Below, one piece after another: positions 51,553-60,538 of a DNA stretch of 64,000 nt (its first letter is position 1; each line of letters opens with the position of its first letter). The notes beneath the pieces are model-generated. The model saw nothing but the letters and a program-made list of their open reading frames with translations, ran no database searches and had not been told where the DNA came from. Origin of the DNA: Megasphaera_A sueciensis (GTDB lineage: Bacteria; Bacillota; Negativicutes; Veillonellales; Megasphaeraceae); contig NZ_CP116939.1 in NCBI RefSeq assembly GCF_050219315.1, positions 1,426,001 through 1,490,000 of the forward strand, written 5' to 3'. A program made the position numbers and the translations under genes.

Positions 51553-51988
51553 ATTGTTTATATGCTTCTTCCCTAGCTCGTCTGCGCCATTCTTCAACTG
51601 ATTTTCCGGTATGTGCTGCGGCTTTCCGGCAATCATCATATTCTGCCGAAATATTGACTATTTCGCCATGATATAATGAAATTTTCACATGAATACTTAC
51701 ATTATCTATGCAAACAGTACGCATACTTCGTTCGCAAGCAACCCGCTGTACAGGAAAATACCGAACTCCAATGGTCGAGGTTTCCTTAAATATACTGTCA
51801 AGTACAGTCTCTATCAATGGTTGACGGCATAATACGCAAAGCATCATTGCCATCCGGCACTTTTTCATCATGATGGGGATGGTCCAAACGTCATTAACTC
51901 CCAGCGCAAATAAACGATGAAAAACATATTCCATATCTTGTGGATTCATATCATCTATATTTGCCTCTATCTGCCACAATTCTTCCAT
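51545..51988 (-). CDS. larC2: LarC C-terminal domain protein (nickel-pincer cofactor synthesis)
   Basis: A 147-residue protein matching the C-terminal half of LarC (DUF111): IEANIDDMNPQDMEYVFHRL, VWTIPIMMKKCRMAMMLCV, ETSTIGVRYFPVQR and VNISAEYDDCRKAA. LarC inserts nickel into the pyridinium pincer cofactor of lactate racemase-type enzymes. In other species LarC1 and LarC2 are fused, or joined by a programmed frameshift; here LarC2 has its own start six bases after larB and no LarC1 frame exists beside it. Confidence 0.85.
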   Translation of the reverse strand: MEELWQIEANIDDMNPQDMEYVFHRLFALGVNDVWTIPIMMKKCRMAMMLCVLCRQPLIETVLDSIFKETSTIGVRYFPVQRVACERSMRTVCIDNVSIHVKISLYHGEIVNISAEYDDCRKAAAHTGKSVEEWRRRAREEAYKQYG

Positions 51989-51994
51989 CGCCTA

Positions 51995-52741
51995 TTACCT
52001 CATTGAATTAATACTATGTGCCATACGTCCAGCACCGAATCCATTATCAATATTAACAACAGCAATCCCGGAGGCGCAACTATTGAGCATTGCCAGCAAG
52101 GCTGACAAACCGTGAAAATTAGCTCCATAACCGACACTAGTCGGCACTGCAATAACCGGTTTATTAACTAAACCAGCAACCACACTGGCCAGAGCTCCTT
52201 CCATTCCGGCAACGACAATACAAACATTGGCCTTGCAAATTTCTTCTCTGCGAAATAGCAGACGATGCAATCCTGCTACTCCAACATCATATATACGCTG
52301 TACTGAATTGCCCATAATTTCCGCTGTCAAAGCCGCCTCTTCCGCAATAGGAATATCACTTGTTCCCGCTGTAATAACGGCAATGACCCGATCTCCATTT
52401 GCTACATCGGTATTTTTATGTTGATAAACCATATGAGAATTCTCATTATAACGTACATCTGAAAATTCCTTAACAAGTCTGTTATATATTTTCTTAGATG
52501 CCCGTGTACCAATAACATTATCATATTTAGTCATAAGAAGATGTAAAATCTGTACAGACTGATCAACAGTCTTTCCTGCACAATATACTACTTCAGGAAA
52601 TCCACAGCGACTTTCCCTGTCTAAATCAATCGTTGCAAATCCTAAATCAGCAGTTGTTGTTGAACGCAGAGATGCCTCTGCTTCTTTAAGAGATAATGTT
52701 CCTTCCTTGTACTGCTTTAAAACACTTTCAATATCAATCAT
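51995..52741 (-). CDS. larB: LarB, pyridinium carboxylase for the nickel-pincer cofactor
   Basis: A 248-residue PurE-like protein. LGFATIDLDRESRCGFPEVVY is the LarB-specific N-terminal motif, and AGTSDIPIAEEAALTAE, VVAGMEGALASVVAGLV and PTSVGYGANFHGLSALLAML form the AIR-carboxylase-like core. LarB carboxylates and hydrolyses nicotinate adenine dinucleotide in cofactor synthesis. It overlaps the trmH stop by eight bases. LarE, LarC1 and LarA are not in this window. Confidence 0.92.
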   Translation of the reverse strand: MIDIESVLKQYKEGTLSLKEAEASLRSTTTADLGFATIDLDRESRCGFPEVVYCAGKTVDQSVQILHLLMTKYDNVIGTRASKKIYNRLVKEFSDVRYNENSHMVYQHKNTDVANGDRVIAVITAGTSDIPIAEEAALTAEIMGNSVQRIYDVGVAGLHRLLFRREEICKANVCIVVAGMEGALASVVAGLVNKPVIAVPTSVGYGANFHGLSALLAMLNSCASGIAVVNIDNGFGAGRMAHSINSMR

Positions 52742-53555
52742 TCCTATCCTCCCTGAACGCCTGTATTTCCCATGCTTTATATATTACAATTCCTACAGAC
52801 ATTGATAAATTCAACGATTCCGTATTACGGCACATAGGAATGCTAATTAGCTCATCACATGATTGCAGAAAATCATCAGTCAACCCGTTTCCTTCATTAC
52901 CAAATGCTAATACTATCGGCCGAGAATACTCCATATCGGCATAAGATATCCTTCCATATGGACTGGTTCCAAACAAATGCCGCCCGCTGACTTTGCAAAA
53001 ATGTAAAACATCTGCCAACTCTACGTGTTGTACCACTGGGATTTTAAACAAAGCACCCATAGCACTGCGCATGGTCTTATCATTATACAGATCAACACTG
53101 TCCGGACTAAGCAAAATAGCTGCCACGTTGCCAGCAGCTGCCGTCCTGATAATTGTACCTAAATTTCCAGGATCTTGAATGGCTTGTAAATATAAAACCA
53201 GCCGCCTATCTGAAGGTTGCACCACATCGGCTGCGGAATATTCAAAAAAAGGAAGAATCGCGGCTATTCCCTGCGAATTTTGTGTATCTTTCAGTTTATC
53301 ATACACGCTGTCTGTCACGAAAAAAAAACGCCATCCCAACTGTTTTCCTTTTTTCTGCAATATATCTACTCCATTACGTTGCAGCCCTTTAGATGATATA
53401 AAGCAGGTAACATCCTGTATGCCATGTACCGCTGCATCCGAAATGATCCGAACACCCTCTATCAATACCCGCCGCTGTTCCTGACGTCCTTTTTTAGTTT
53501 TTAATGCGCAGGCTAATTTTACCCACTGATTATCTTTTGAAGAAATTTCCTTCAT
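52734..53555 (-). CDS. TrmH/SpoU-family RNA 2'-O-methyltransferase
   Basis: A 273-residue SPOUT methyltransferase. An N-terminal substrate-binding domain (QEQRRVLIEGVRIISDA) precedes the knotted catalytic core with QAIQDPGNLGTIIRTAAAG, LAFGNEGNGLTDDFL and IPMCRNTESLNLSMSVGIV. The target (tRNA or 23S rRNA) is not determined. ATG 53555 with AAAGGATACAGG is used; the open frame continues 23 codons upstream. Confidence 0.92.
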   Translation of the reverse strand: MKEISSKDNQWVKLACALKTKKGRQEQRRVLIEGVRIISDAAVHGIQDVTCFISSKGLQRNGVDILQKKGKQLGWRFFFVTDSVYDKLKDTQNSQGIAAILPFFEYSAADVVQPSDRRLVLYLQAIQDPGNLGTIIRTAAAGNVAAILLSPDSVDLYNDKTMRSAMGALFKIPVVQHVELADVLHFCKVSGRHLFGTSPYGRISYADMEYSRPIVLAFGNEGNGLTDDFLQSCDELISIPMCRNTESLNLSMSVGIVIYKAWEIQAFREDRND

Positions 53556-53586
53556 CCTGTATCCTTTCTTATGTTCCTGCCTGTAT

Positions 53587-53621
53587 AAAAAAGTGCAATA
53601 CCCGCTCCTGGATATTGCACT
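53587..53621 (-). terminator. Terminator after the coiled-coil protein gene
   Basis: AGTGCAATA (53592-53600) pairs with TATTGCACT (53613-53621), followed on the minus strand by six T. It separates the rsmD-coaD-coiled-coil transcript from the trmH-led block. Confidence 0.85.
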
Positions 53622-53650
53622 CATGTTCCATGCGAATATGTTGTTCTTTA

Positions 53651-54115
53651 CTACTTATTGGAACCTTTCTTATTAGACTGAAGGAGACTTTCCCTATTGG
53701 ATTTAATACTGGTCAACGTCTTTTCCAATGTTGATTCTACATATTTCAACACGTCCCCGGCATATGTGACTGAACTACTCTTCAACTCTTCTGAAGATGT
53801 ATTTGCATTCAAAATAATTTGATTGGCATGTTCTTGAGCTTGACGGACTAGTTCACTTTCCTCCGTTAATTTTGCAATATAATCCTTTGCTTGAGCCACC
53901 ATACTATCCGCGTGACGTTGCGCATCAGCGACAATTTTTTCTTTTTCTGCCAAAACTTTTTTAGCTTGTTCCAATTCTGCTGGCATCGATGCCTTTAAAT
54001 CATCAATTATCTGCAAAATTTCTTCTTCTTCTACCATTTTTTTATTCGTAAACGGCATCTTCGAAGCATTCATAACCAAGCTTTCCAAATCTTCCAACAA
54101 CTTATCAGAATTCAT
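53651..54115 (-). CDS. Coiled-coil protein of unknown function (DivIVA/ATP-synthase-b-like helix)
   Basis: A 154-residue, almost wholly helical protein rich in A, E, K and Q: KKMVEEEEILQIIDDLK, then AKKVLAEKEKIVADAQRHAD and LTEESELVRQAQEHANQ, followed by a serine-rich tail. No membrane segment or enzyme motif is visible. Proteins of this kind often sit beside coaD in Negativicutes and Clostridia and are labelled ATPase or DivIVA-like, without a known role. ATG 54115 follows GGGGTGG. Confidence 0.75.
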   Translation of the reverse strand: MNSDKLLEDLESLVMNASKMPFTNKKMVEEEEILQIIDDLKASMPAELEQAKKVLAEKEKIVADAQRHADSMVAQAKDYIAKLTEESELVRQAQEHANQIILNANTSSEELKSSSVTYAGDVLKYVESTLEKTLTSIKSNRESLLQSNKKGSNK

Positions 54116-54133
54116 ATAATCCACCCCTATGCC

Positions 54134-54619
54134 TTAATATTTGTCTGCAAATTTTGTTTGAAGTCGACTTTCGACGTATGCCGGCACTAAATCATCAAGC
54201 TTACCGCCAAAACAAGCTAATTCTCGAATACCCGTCGAACTTACATAGGAATATTTATTATTTGTCATAATAAATACCGTTTCAATATCCGGTTCCACTT
54301 TTTTCATAAGTAATGCACGTTGAAATTCATATTCAAAATCACTGAGTGCTCGCAATCCGCGAATTATAACAGTAGCGCCACGCTCCTTTGCATATTGATT
54401 TAACAAGCCATCAAAGCTTACTACTTCAATGTTGGATATATGCCGCGTTGTTTCCCGCAACATCTCCTCCCGTTCATCCATCGTAAACAGAGGTTTCTTT
54501 GTTGGATTTTCAAATACGGCAACAATCAACTTGTCTACGAGTTTACTGCCTCTTTCAAATATATCAATATGTCCATTCGTAACAGGATCAAAACTGCCCG
54601 GACAGATACCAATTCGCAC
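54134..54619 (-). CDS. coaD: Phosphopantetheine adenylyltransferase
   Basis: A 161-residue nucleotidyltransferase for coenzyme A synthesis. CPGSFDPVTNGHIDIFERG has the T/HxGH motif, followed by the FENPTKKPLFTMDEREEML loop, VIIRGLRALSDFEYE and YVSSTGIREL. It lies two bases after rsmD, the usual rsmD-coaD pairing. Its product ultimately supplies the 4'-phosphopantetheine of ACP. Confidence 0.97.
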   Translation of the reverse strand: MRIGICPGSFDPVTNGHIDIFERGSKLVDKLIVAVFENPTKKPLFTMDEREEMLRETTRHISNIEVVSFDGLLNQYAKERGATVIIRGLRALSDFEYEFQRALLMKKVEPDIETVFIMTNNKYSYVSSTGIRELACFGGKLDDLVPAYVESRLQTKFADKY

Positions 54620-54621
54620 AA

Positions 54622-55176
54622 TTATACCCCTTCCTGAGCGGCACGAATAAAGCTTATACGCGTGTCGCTTCCATAGGTTTTCTCTCTGACCACTTTAAAC
54701 AACGGATGGTACATTATATCTTCCCGCCCGCTATGTTCCATTATAATATAACCGTTTGGCGCTAACAGCTGGTAGATTCCAAGATTGCAGATAGTTGCAT
54801 TAACTAAATTTTTGTCATACGGAGGGTCAGAAAAAATATACTGAAACTTTTGTCCTTGCAGACGAGATAAAGCACGGTTCATTTCCAGCGGTAATACCTC
54901 ATACATACCAGAAAAGCCACATATTTTCGCATTTTCTGCAATAAGCCGATGCGTATGATGATCAATAAACACGCAATGTACTGCGCCTCTGCTAAGTGCC
55001 TCTAATCCAAGCGCCCCTGTCCCGGCAAAAATATCCAGAACCTGAACCCCATCAAAACCATTATTTTCTAATATGTTAAATAAACTTTCTCTTGTACGAT
55101 CCAATGTGGGTCGTGTCAGCATGCCTTTAGGCGATTTTAAAATTCGGCCCTTAGCGATTCCGCCTATTATTCTCAC
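54622..55176 (-). CDS. rsmD: 16S rRNA (guanine-966-N2)-methyltransferase RsmD
   Basis: A 184-residue Rossmann-fold methyltransferase. RIIGGIAKGRILKSP starts the protein, LDIFAGTGALGLEALSRGA binds SAM, and SDPPYDKNLV is the catalytic DPPY motif. The start is a GTG at 55176 with AGGAGG just upstream; the ATG at 55209 would precede the ribosome-binding site. A promoter lies just upstream. Confidence 0.94.
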   Translation of the reverse strand: MRIIGGIAKGRILKSPKGMLTRPTLDRTRESLFNILENNGFDGVQVLDIFAGTGALGLEALSRGAVHCVFIDHHTHRLIAENAKICGFSGMYEVLPLEMNRALSRLQGQKFQYIFSDPPYDKNLVNATICNLGIYQLLAPNGYIIMEHSGREDIMYHPLFKVVREKTYGSDTRISFIRAAQEGV

Positions 55177-55200
55177 AAAACCTCCTGCTCGTACACAATA

Positions 55201-55228
55201 ATTATACACGTTTTTTATTACATATCAA
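55201..55228 (-). promoter_or_regulatory. Promoter of rsmD-coaD
   Basis: Minus-strand TTGATA (55228-55223), 16 bases and TATAAT (55206-55201), about 25 bases ahead of the GTG start. Confidence 0.65.
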
Positions 55229-55243
55229 ATACTAATATAACAA

Positions 55244-55858
55244 TTAATTTTTATTAATCCGTTTTACCTTTAATTCTTTCCCATGCAGTAACCGAACAAT
55301 ATTATCTTTATGCCGTGTAATAACAAACAGTGCTCCTATGACTCCAAAAATAATAATTGCCGTAGGTTCACCGAATAGATACATCGTAATAGGTACAAAA
55401 AGAGCCGCAATAATGGATCCCAAAGATACAAACCGAGTAATCATGACAATACTCGCCCATATGATAAACACAATCAACGTTTCCTGCGGTGCCAAATATA
55501 AAATAACTCCTAATCCGGTTGCTACCCCTTTTCCACCATTAAATTTCAAAAATAATGAACAAGAATGACCTGCAATGGCTAATAAACCTCCAGCAATCAT
55601 AGTATATGTTATATATTCAGGAAAATAAACACCACTCCATTGTCCTAAATATACACCCATTACCCCTTTACCGGTATCTAACAACAATACCGCTGCTCCT
55701 GCGGTCTTACCCAGTACCCGATAGGCATTTGTCGCTCCGATATTATGGCTGCCGTAGTCACGCAAATCTACATGATAAAAAGTTTTCCCAATAATAAGAC
55801 CACTGGGAAATGACCCTGCAACATAGGCCAGCAACAATAGCAGTATACCGGTTATCAT
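55244..55858 (-). CDS. plsY: Glycerol-3-phosphate acyltransferase PlsY
   Basis: A 204-residue membrane enzyme using acyl-phosphate from PlsX. The three conserved cytosolic motifs are AGSFPSGLIIGK, SHNIGATNAYRVLG and KFNGGKGVATGLG, between several membrane helices. The start overlaps the der stop by four bases, so it is coupled to der. It hands lysophosphatidate to PlsC (59238-59858). Confidence 0.95.
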   Translation of the reverse strand: MITGILLLLLAYVAGSFPSGLIIGKTFYHVDLRDYGSHNIGATNAYRVLGKTAGAAVLLLDTGKGVMGVYLGQWSGVYFPEYITYTMIAGGLLAIAGHSCSLFLKFNGGKGVATGLGVILYLAPQETLIVFIIWASIVMITRFVSLGSIIAALFVPITMYLFGEPTAIIIFGVIGALFVITRHKDNIVRLLHGKELKVKRINKN

Positions 55859-57186
55859 TCCGTGTCACCATCTTTCTTACCCCGCAAAATCAAATGAATA
55901 GGAGTACCTTCAAAGCCAAAGGTTTCCCGCAGTTTATTTTCCAAAAAACGCAGATAAGAAAAATGCATAAGCTGTGGATCGTTGACAAAAAGTACAAAAG
56001 TAGGTGGTTTGACAGAAGCCTGCGTCATATAATAAATCCGCAGCGGATGTCCATTTTTAGCTGGTGGCGGATTAATCAGCTGTGCATCACTGATAAGTTC
56101 ATTAAGAACACTGGTCGATACCCGCATATTCTGCTGTTCCGAAACAAACTTCACTAAATCAGCCAATCGATGAATCCTCTGTTTCGTTAAAGCGGAAGTA
56201 TACAAAATTGGCGCATATTGCATAAATACTAATTCTCGTCGAATATCCTCCGAGAATTTATCTGAAGTTTTACTATCCTTATCAATAAGATCCCATTTAT
56301 TGACAACTATAATACTTCCCTTTCCCGCTTCATGCGCATACCCTGCAATTTTTTTATCTTGTTCCGTCACACCTTCTGTTGCATCAAGCACTAAGACGGC
56401 CACATCACAGCGATCAACAGCCCGAAGTGCCCGGATAACGCTATAACGCTCCACAGGTATATCAATTTTTCCTTTACGGCGCATACCAGCCGTATCAATA
56501 AGAACAAATTCGCTTCCTTCATGCTGCCAATGCGTATCAATAGAATCCCGTGTTGTACCAGGAATATTACTGACAATAACGCGTTCTTGTCCCAATAAAG
56601 CATTAGTTAAAGAAGATTTTCCCACGTTAGGCCGCCCGATAAGAGCAATATGTATGGCATCTTCTGCCTCCTCTTCACTAGGCGTTTTACCAATATATTC
56701 CAGTACTTGATCCAATAAATCTCCTAAATTCATTAAATTGACAGCTGACACACCAATAGGATCCCCCAAACCTAAACTATAAAACTCATAAATATTTACT
56801 TCTTGTTCTATACTATCGATTTTGTTAACTACAAGAATTATTGGTTTTCCAGAAGATCGCAAAATATTGGCAATTTCCTGATCTTGTGGTTGAATTCCCA
56901 TTTTTCCATCCACTACATATAAAATGACATCTGCTTCATGAATAGCCAACTCTGCTTGATAACGCATACTCGTAAAAATATTGTTGTCAGAGTCAATAAA
57001 CTCAATGCCACCGGTATCGATCATCGTAAATTCATGCCCCAGCCACTCTGCATCAAAATAAATACGGTCACGTGTAACTCCCGGAATATCTTCTACAATG
57101 GAAATTCGTTTTTTTACAATTGCATTAAATAATGTCGATTTACCCACATTGGGTCTACCCACAACAGCCACTAACGGTTTATACAT
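55855..57186 (-). CDS. der: Ribosome assembly GTPase Der (EngA)
   Basis: A 443-residue double GTPase for 50S maturation. Two G1 motifs are present, GRPNVGKSTLFNAI (about 9-22) and GRPNVGKSSLTNAL (about 180-193), each followed by DTGG or DTAGM switch II and NKxD (VVNKID, VVNKWDL), then a KH-like C-terminal domain. It lies just after the terminator of ispH-rpsA and is coupled to plsY. Confidence 0.97.
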   Translation of the reverse strand: MYKPLVAVVGRPNVGKSTLFNAIVKKRISIVEDIPGVTRDRIYFDAEWLGHEFTMIDTGGIEFIDSDNNIFTSMRYQAELAIHEADVILYVVDGKMGIQPQDQEIANILRSSGKPIILVVNKIDSIEQEVNIYEFYSLGLGDPIGVSAVNLMNLGDLLDQVLEYIGKTPSEEEAEDAIHIALIGRPNVGKSSLTNALLGQERVIVSNIPGTTRDSIDTHWQHEGSEFVLIDTAGMRRKGKIDIPVERYSVIRALRAVDRCDVAVLVLDATEGVTEQDKKIAGYAHEAGKGSIIVVNKWDLIDKDSKTSDKFSEDIRRELVFMQYAPILYTSALTKQRIHRLADLVKFVSEQQNMRVSTSVLNELISDAQLINPPPAKNGHPLRIYYMTQASVKPPTFVLFVNDPQLMHFSYLRFLENKLRETFGFEGTPIHLILRGKKDGDTE

Positions 57187-57220
57187 AATTACTCCTTATT
57201 TATCATACTTTCTCATAACA

Positions 57221-57257
57221 AAAAAAGGATAACCGGAAACTGCCGGTTATCCTTTTA
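57221..57257 (-). terminator. Terminator after ispH-rpsA
   Basis: AAAAGGATAACCGG and CCGGTTATCCTTTT are perfect complementary arms with a short loop and a long T run on the minus strand, starting six bases past the gene. Confidence 0.93.
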
Positions 57258-57262
57258 GAAAA

Positions 57263-59251
57263 TTATTTATTTTCGTCAATAGCGTCCCCGATTGTTGCCG
57301 ATTCTTCGCTTTGGTTTTTCTGTTCCAAATAATTTTGGATTTCTTTTTCTTCTTTATCTTTTTCCAAAGCCAAGACACTCAAAGATATTTTCTTTTTATC
57401 TGTATCTATACCGATAATCTTAACATCCATGACATCGCCAACATTGACTAAATCCTTAACAGCAGCACCACGTTTATCCGTAATTTCGGAAACATGGAGA
57501 AGCCCCTGCAATTCAGGATCAATTGCAAGAATTGCGCCGAATGGAAGCAATTTTTTTACTTCCGCTTTAACAACATCGCCGATTTCAAATTTTTCAATAG
57601 CCGCAATCCAAGGATTTTTCTGCAAGGCCTTCAATGATAAAGAAATGCGATTGCGTTCTTCATCAAATTTCTGAACTAAAACCTGTAAGGTATCGCCTGT
57701 TTTAAGTACTGCGTCAACAGAACTAATCCGTTTCCAGGATATATCCGAAATATGAAGCAACCCTTCTACTCCACCAAGATCAATAAATGCACCATAAGGC
57801 ATAATCTTTACAACAGTACCTTCTATTACAGCACCTTCCTGAATATGTTCAAAGGCTTCCGTCCGTTTCTGTTCCCGTTCCACTTCAAGCACGGCTTTGC
57901 GGGATAAGACCAACCGATTCTTATGTTCGTCAATATCAATAACTTTGACGGAGAATGTCTGTCCTACAAGATAATCCAACGATTTCACGAACTTGATATC
58001 CCCTTGGGAAAGAGGAATAAATCCGCGTAAAGATTTGATAGAAACAACAAGGCCTGCTTTATTAGTTTCTTTACCCGTACATTCGATAAGTTCACCTTTT
58101 TCAAATGCATCCCGAACTTCATTCCAGTCTTCAATTTTTTTCATTTTTACCACGGAAACAACTATAGAACCTTCTTCTTTAATATTATTGGCAATTTCTA
58201 CAGTCAATGTGTCTCCTACTTTTACAAAATCTTTCGCCGAAGAGGGTTCAGGAACAGCCATTTCTCGTTTCGGTAAAATTGCTTCTGCTTTCGTACCGAT
58301 GGAAACATAGGCAGCATCATCATTCACAGAAATAACCGTGCCTTCCACTACGTCGCCTTTCTTTGGATTTTCTTCATAATCATACTGGTCCAACAATTCT
58401 TCGCTCATTACTTCTGTGCCATCTGCTTGCAAATTTTCCATAATCTTAACAACCTCCTGTATTATCCAATCCGGCGTTGAAGCACCGGCTGTAATGCCTA
58501 TATTTTTCATTCCCTTAAACCGCAGCAGCTGGAGTTCCTCTGCTGTCTCAATGTGATACGTCGGGCATTGCTGTTCCACACACACCTGCGCAAGACGTCG
58601 TGTGTTAGCACTATTTCTGCCCCCTACAACAATCATTGCATCGACCTGCTTAGATAAAGCAATCGCCGCATTTTGCCGTTGCTGCGTTGCTGTACAGATT
58701 GTCATATTCAAATCCAAATGATTTGTTTTCGTTTCCAAAATGGTGACTATCCGTTTAAATAATTCTTGAGAAAAGGTCGTCTGTGCAACAACTCCCAATT
58801 TTTCAGAAAAAGAAACTTTTTCAGCTTCTTTTTCTGTCTCTATAATAATAGCACGATTTGCACCCCATTGTGAAATACTAATTACTTCAGGATGAAATTT
58901 TTCTCCAATAATAATTAATTTTTCATCTTGATCAATAATTCGCTTTGCATCCAGCTGTGCTTTTTTAACATGTGGACAAGTCGCATCTAAAATCACTATA
59001 TTTTTTTGTTTTGCTTGTTCATACAAATCCGGACCTACTCCATGGGAACGGATGAGTACGGTAGATCCATCCATTACCTCATCCAATGTTTCAATGGGAA
59101 TAATCCCTTGTACCGCTAAACGGTTGACAACCTGTGGATTATGTATAATAGGTCCCAACGTATGGGTTCCCGCCTTAGCATGTTCAGCCATTTCCACAGC
59201 TCGCCGCACACCATAGCAAAATCCGCAAGCTTCCGCCTTAATTACTTTCAT
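57263..59251 (-). CDS. ispH-rpsA: Fused HMB-PP reductase IspH and S1-domain RNA-binding protein
   Basis: A 662-residue two-part protein. Residues 1-285 are IspH, the last enzyme of the MEP isoprenoid pathway: cluster cysteines lie in ACGFCYGV, LDATCPHV and MTICTATQQRQ, with HPEV and SxN motifs. Residues about 310-640 hold four S1 domains (GDVVEGTVISVNDDAAYVSI; IEGTVVKIMPYGAFIDLGGV; GDVVKAEVKKLLPFGAILAI), as in ribosomal protein S1. The fusion is known in Clostridia and Negativicutes. ATG 59251 is preferred after GGAGG. It overlaps plsC by 14 bases. Confidence 0.95.
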   Translation of the reverse strand: MKVIKAEACGFCYGVRRAVEMAEHAKAGTHTLGPIIHNPQVVNRLAVQGIIPIETLDEVMDGSTVLIRSHGVGPDLYEQAKQKNIVILDATCPHVKKAQLDAKRIIDQDEKLIIIGEKFHPEVISISQWGANRAIIIETEKEAEKVSFSEKLGVVAQTTFSQELFKRIVTILETKTNHLDLNMTICTATQQRQNAAIALSKQVDAMIVVGGRNSANTRRLAQVCVEQQCPTYHIETAEELQLLRFKGMKNIGITAGASTPDWIIQEVVKIMENLQADGTEVMSEELLDQYDYEENPKKGDVVEGTVISVNDDAAYVSIGTKAEAILPKREMAVPEPSSAKDFVKVGDTLTVEIANNIKEEGSIVVSVVKMKKIEDWNEVRDAFEKGELIECTGKETNKAGLVVSIKSLRGFIPLSQGDIKFVKSLDYLVGQTFSVKVIDIDEHKNRLVLSRKAVLEVEREQKRTEAFEHIQEGAVIEGTVVKIMPYGAFIDLGGVEGLLHISDISWKRISSVDAVLKTGDTLQVLVQKFDEERNRISLSLKALQKNPWIAAIEKFEIGDVVKAEVKKLLPFGAILAIDPELQGLLHVSEITDKRGAAVKDLVNVGDVMDVKIIGIDTDKKKISLSVLALEKDKEEKEIQNYLEQKNQSEESATIGDAIDENK

Positions 59252-59858
59252 CGCGGTTGCCTCCATATTGATCGATTAAATCGGCAATTGCACATTTTAC
59301 CCTATCATTAAAAACTTGTATTGCCTGTTTATCCATCCTTGCAATATCCGGAACAATAGGTTTCCCAAATACGATCAAAAGCGGTCCTTTTTTTTTCGGC
59401 AAATCCCAAGACCCAATAATAGCCGTCGGCACTACCACTGCCCCTGATTTCAAGGCAATAGCCGCCATTCCTTCGTGAAACCTACCGAGATTACCAGGAC
59501 GAACGCGAGTTCCTTGCGGAAATATTCCCAGAACACCACCCAACTGTAAAATGTGCAAGGATTCCTTGAGGGCCATCCGGTCAATATGACCGCGATGAAC
59601 GGGAAATGTCTGTATGTAATGAAGGAACCAACGCATAACCGGATTATGAAATAACTCTTCTTTTGCCATAAAATGGATAAGATGATGTTTCACAGCAGTC
59701 CCAAGGAGAGGTGGATCAAAATTACTAGCATGATTGCTAGCTAAAATAAATGGACCTTGTTTCGGAACATTTTCTTCTCCATAAACTTTCATTCTCAGTA
59801 AACCATATGTAAAAATATTAAAAATATAACGAATAACATTATACCAAAAATTTCTCAT
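59238..59858 (-). CDS. plsC: 1-acyl-sn-glycerol-3-phosphate acyltransferase
   Basis: A 206-residue membrane-associated acyltransferase that makes phosphatidate. The H-x4-D motif is in ASNHASNFDPPLLG, and FPQGTRVRPGNLGRFHEG is the acceptor-binding motif. It overlaps cmk by four bases and the ispH-rpsA start by 14, forming the cmk-plsC-ispH order seen in related Firmicutes. Confidence 0.95.
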   Translation of the reverse strand: MRNFWYNVIRYIFNIFTYGLLRMKVYGEENVPKQGPFILASNHASNFDPPLLGTAVKHHLIHFMAKEELFHNPVMRWFLHYIQTFPVHRGHIDRMALKESLHILQLGGVLGIFPQGTRVRPGNLGRFHEGMAAIALKSGAVVVPTAIIGSWDLPKKKGPLLIVFGKPIVPDIARMDKQAIQVFNDRVKCAIADLIDQYGGNRDESN

Positions 59859-60538
59859 CGTATTTTTTCCTCTGCCATTTTCACAATCATGTCTGCTGTT
59901 TCCTGTAGACTTATTTCACTGTTATCCACCAAGACAGCATCTTCCGCTTGACGTAAAGGAGATACGGCCCGATTTGAATCCATTTTATCCCGTGCTTGAA
60001 TATTATCCGCAATTTGCTGTAATGATTCTGCAGTACCACGATTTTTTAATTCCAGCCAACGCCTTTTTGCCCGCGCGTCTGCCGAAGCCGTTAAAAATAT
60101 CTTTAAATCTGCCTTTGGCAGTACGACCGTTCCTATATCGCGGCCATCCAGAATAACTCCCCCTGCCATAGACATCTCCTTCTGCAATTGTACCAGTTTT
60201 TCCCGTACTACTGCAAGTGCAGCAACAGAAGAAACATGAGCAGATACTTCGGGCATACGAATATCATTCGTCACTTCTCGTCCGTCAACATATACACGGC
60301 ACAACGCCGTTTCTGCTTCCAACCGTATTTCTATCGTTTCCGCAAGATCTTGTACTGCCTTTTCATCTGCAATATCAATATGCCGGTGCATCACTGCCCA
60401 TGTAAAAGCACGATACATAGCCCCCGTATCAATATATAAATAGTTTAACCTATTTGCCACCAACTTAGCAACACTGCTTTTTCCAGCACCTGCAGGACCA
60501 TCTATAGCAATTGATATTTTTTTTAACCTTTCTTTCAT
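59855..60538 (-). CDS. cmk: Cytidylate kinase
   Basis: A 227-residue kinase for CMP/dCMP. The P-loop IAIDGPAGAGKSSVAK is at residues 9-24, YIDTGAMYRAFTW and GVILDGRDIGTVVLPKADLK are CMP-binding and lid motifs. It overlaps the flavoprotein stop (ATGA) and plsC start. Confidence 0.96.
   Translation of the reverse strand: MKERLKKISIAIDGPAGAGKSSVAKLVANRLNYLYIDTGAMYRAFTWAVMHRHIDIADEKAVQDLAETIEIRLEAETALCRVYVDGREVTNDIRMPEVSAHVSSVAALAVVREKLVQLQKEMSMAGGVILDGRDIGTVVLPKADLKIFLTASADARAKRRWLELKNRGTAESLQQIADNIQARDKMDSNRAVSPLRQAEDAVLVDNSEISLQETADMIVKMAEEKIR

Noticed and set aside
51545..51995. Possible programmed frameshift joining larB to larC2 or hiding LarC1
   Set aside because: larB ends with TAA, and six bases separate that stop from the larC2 ATG; there is no room for a LarC1 domain and no slippery sequence was seen.
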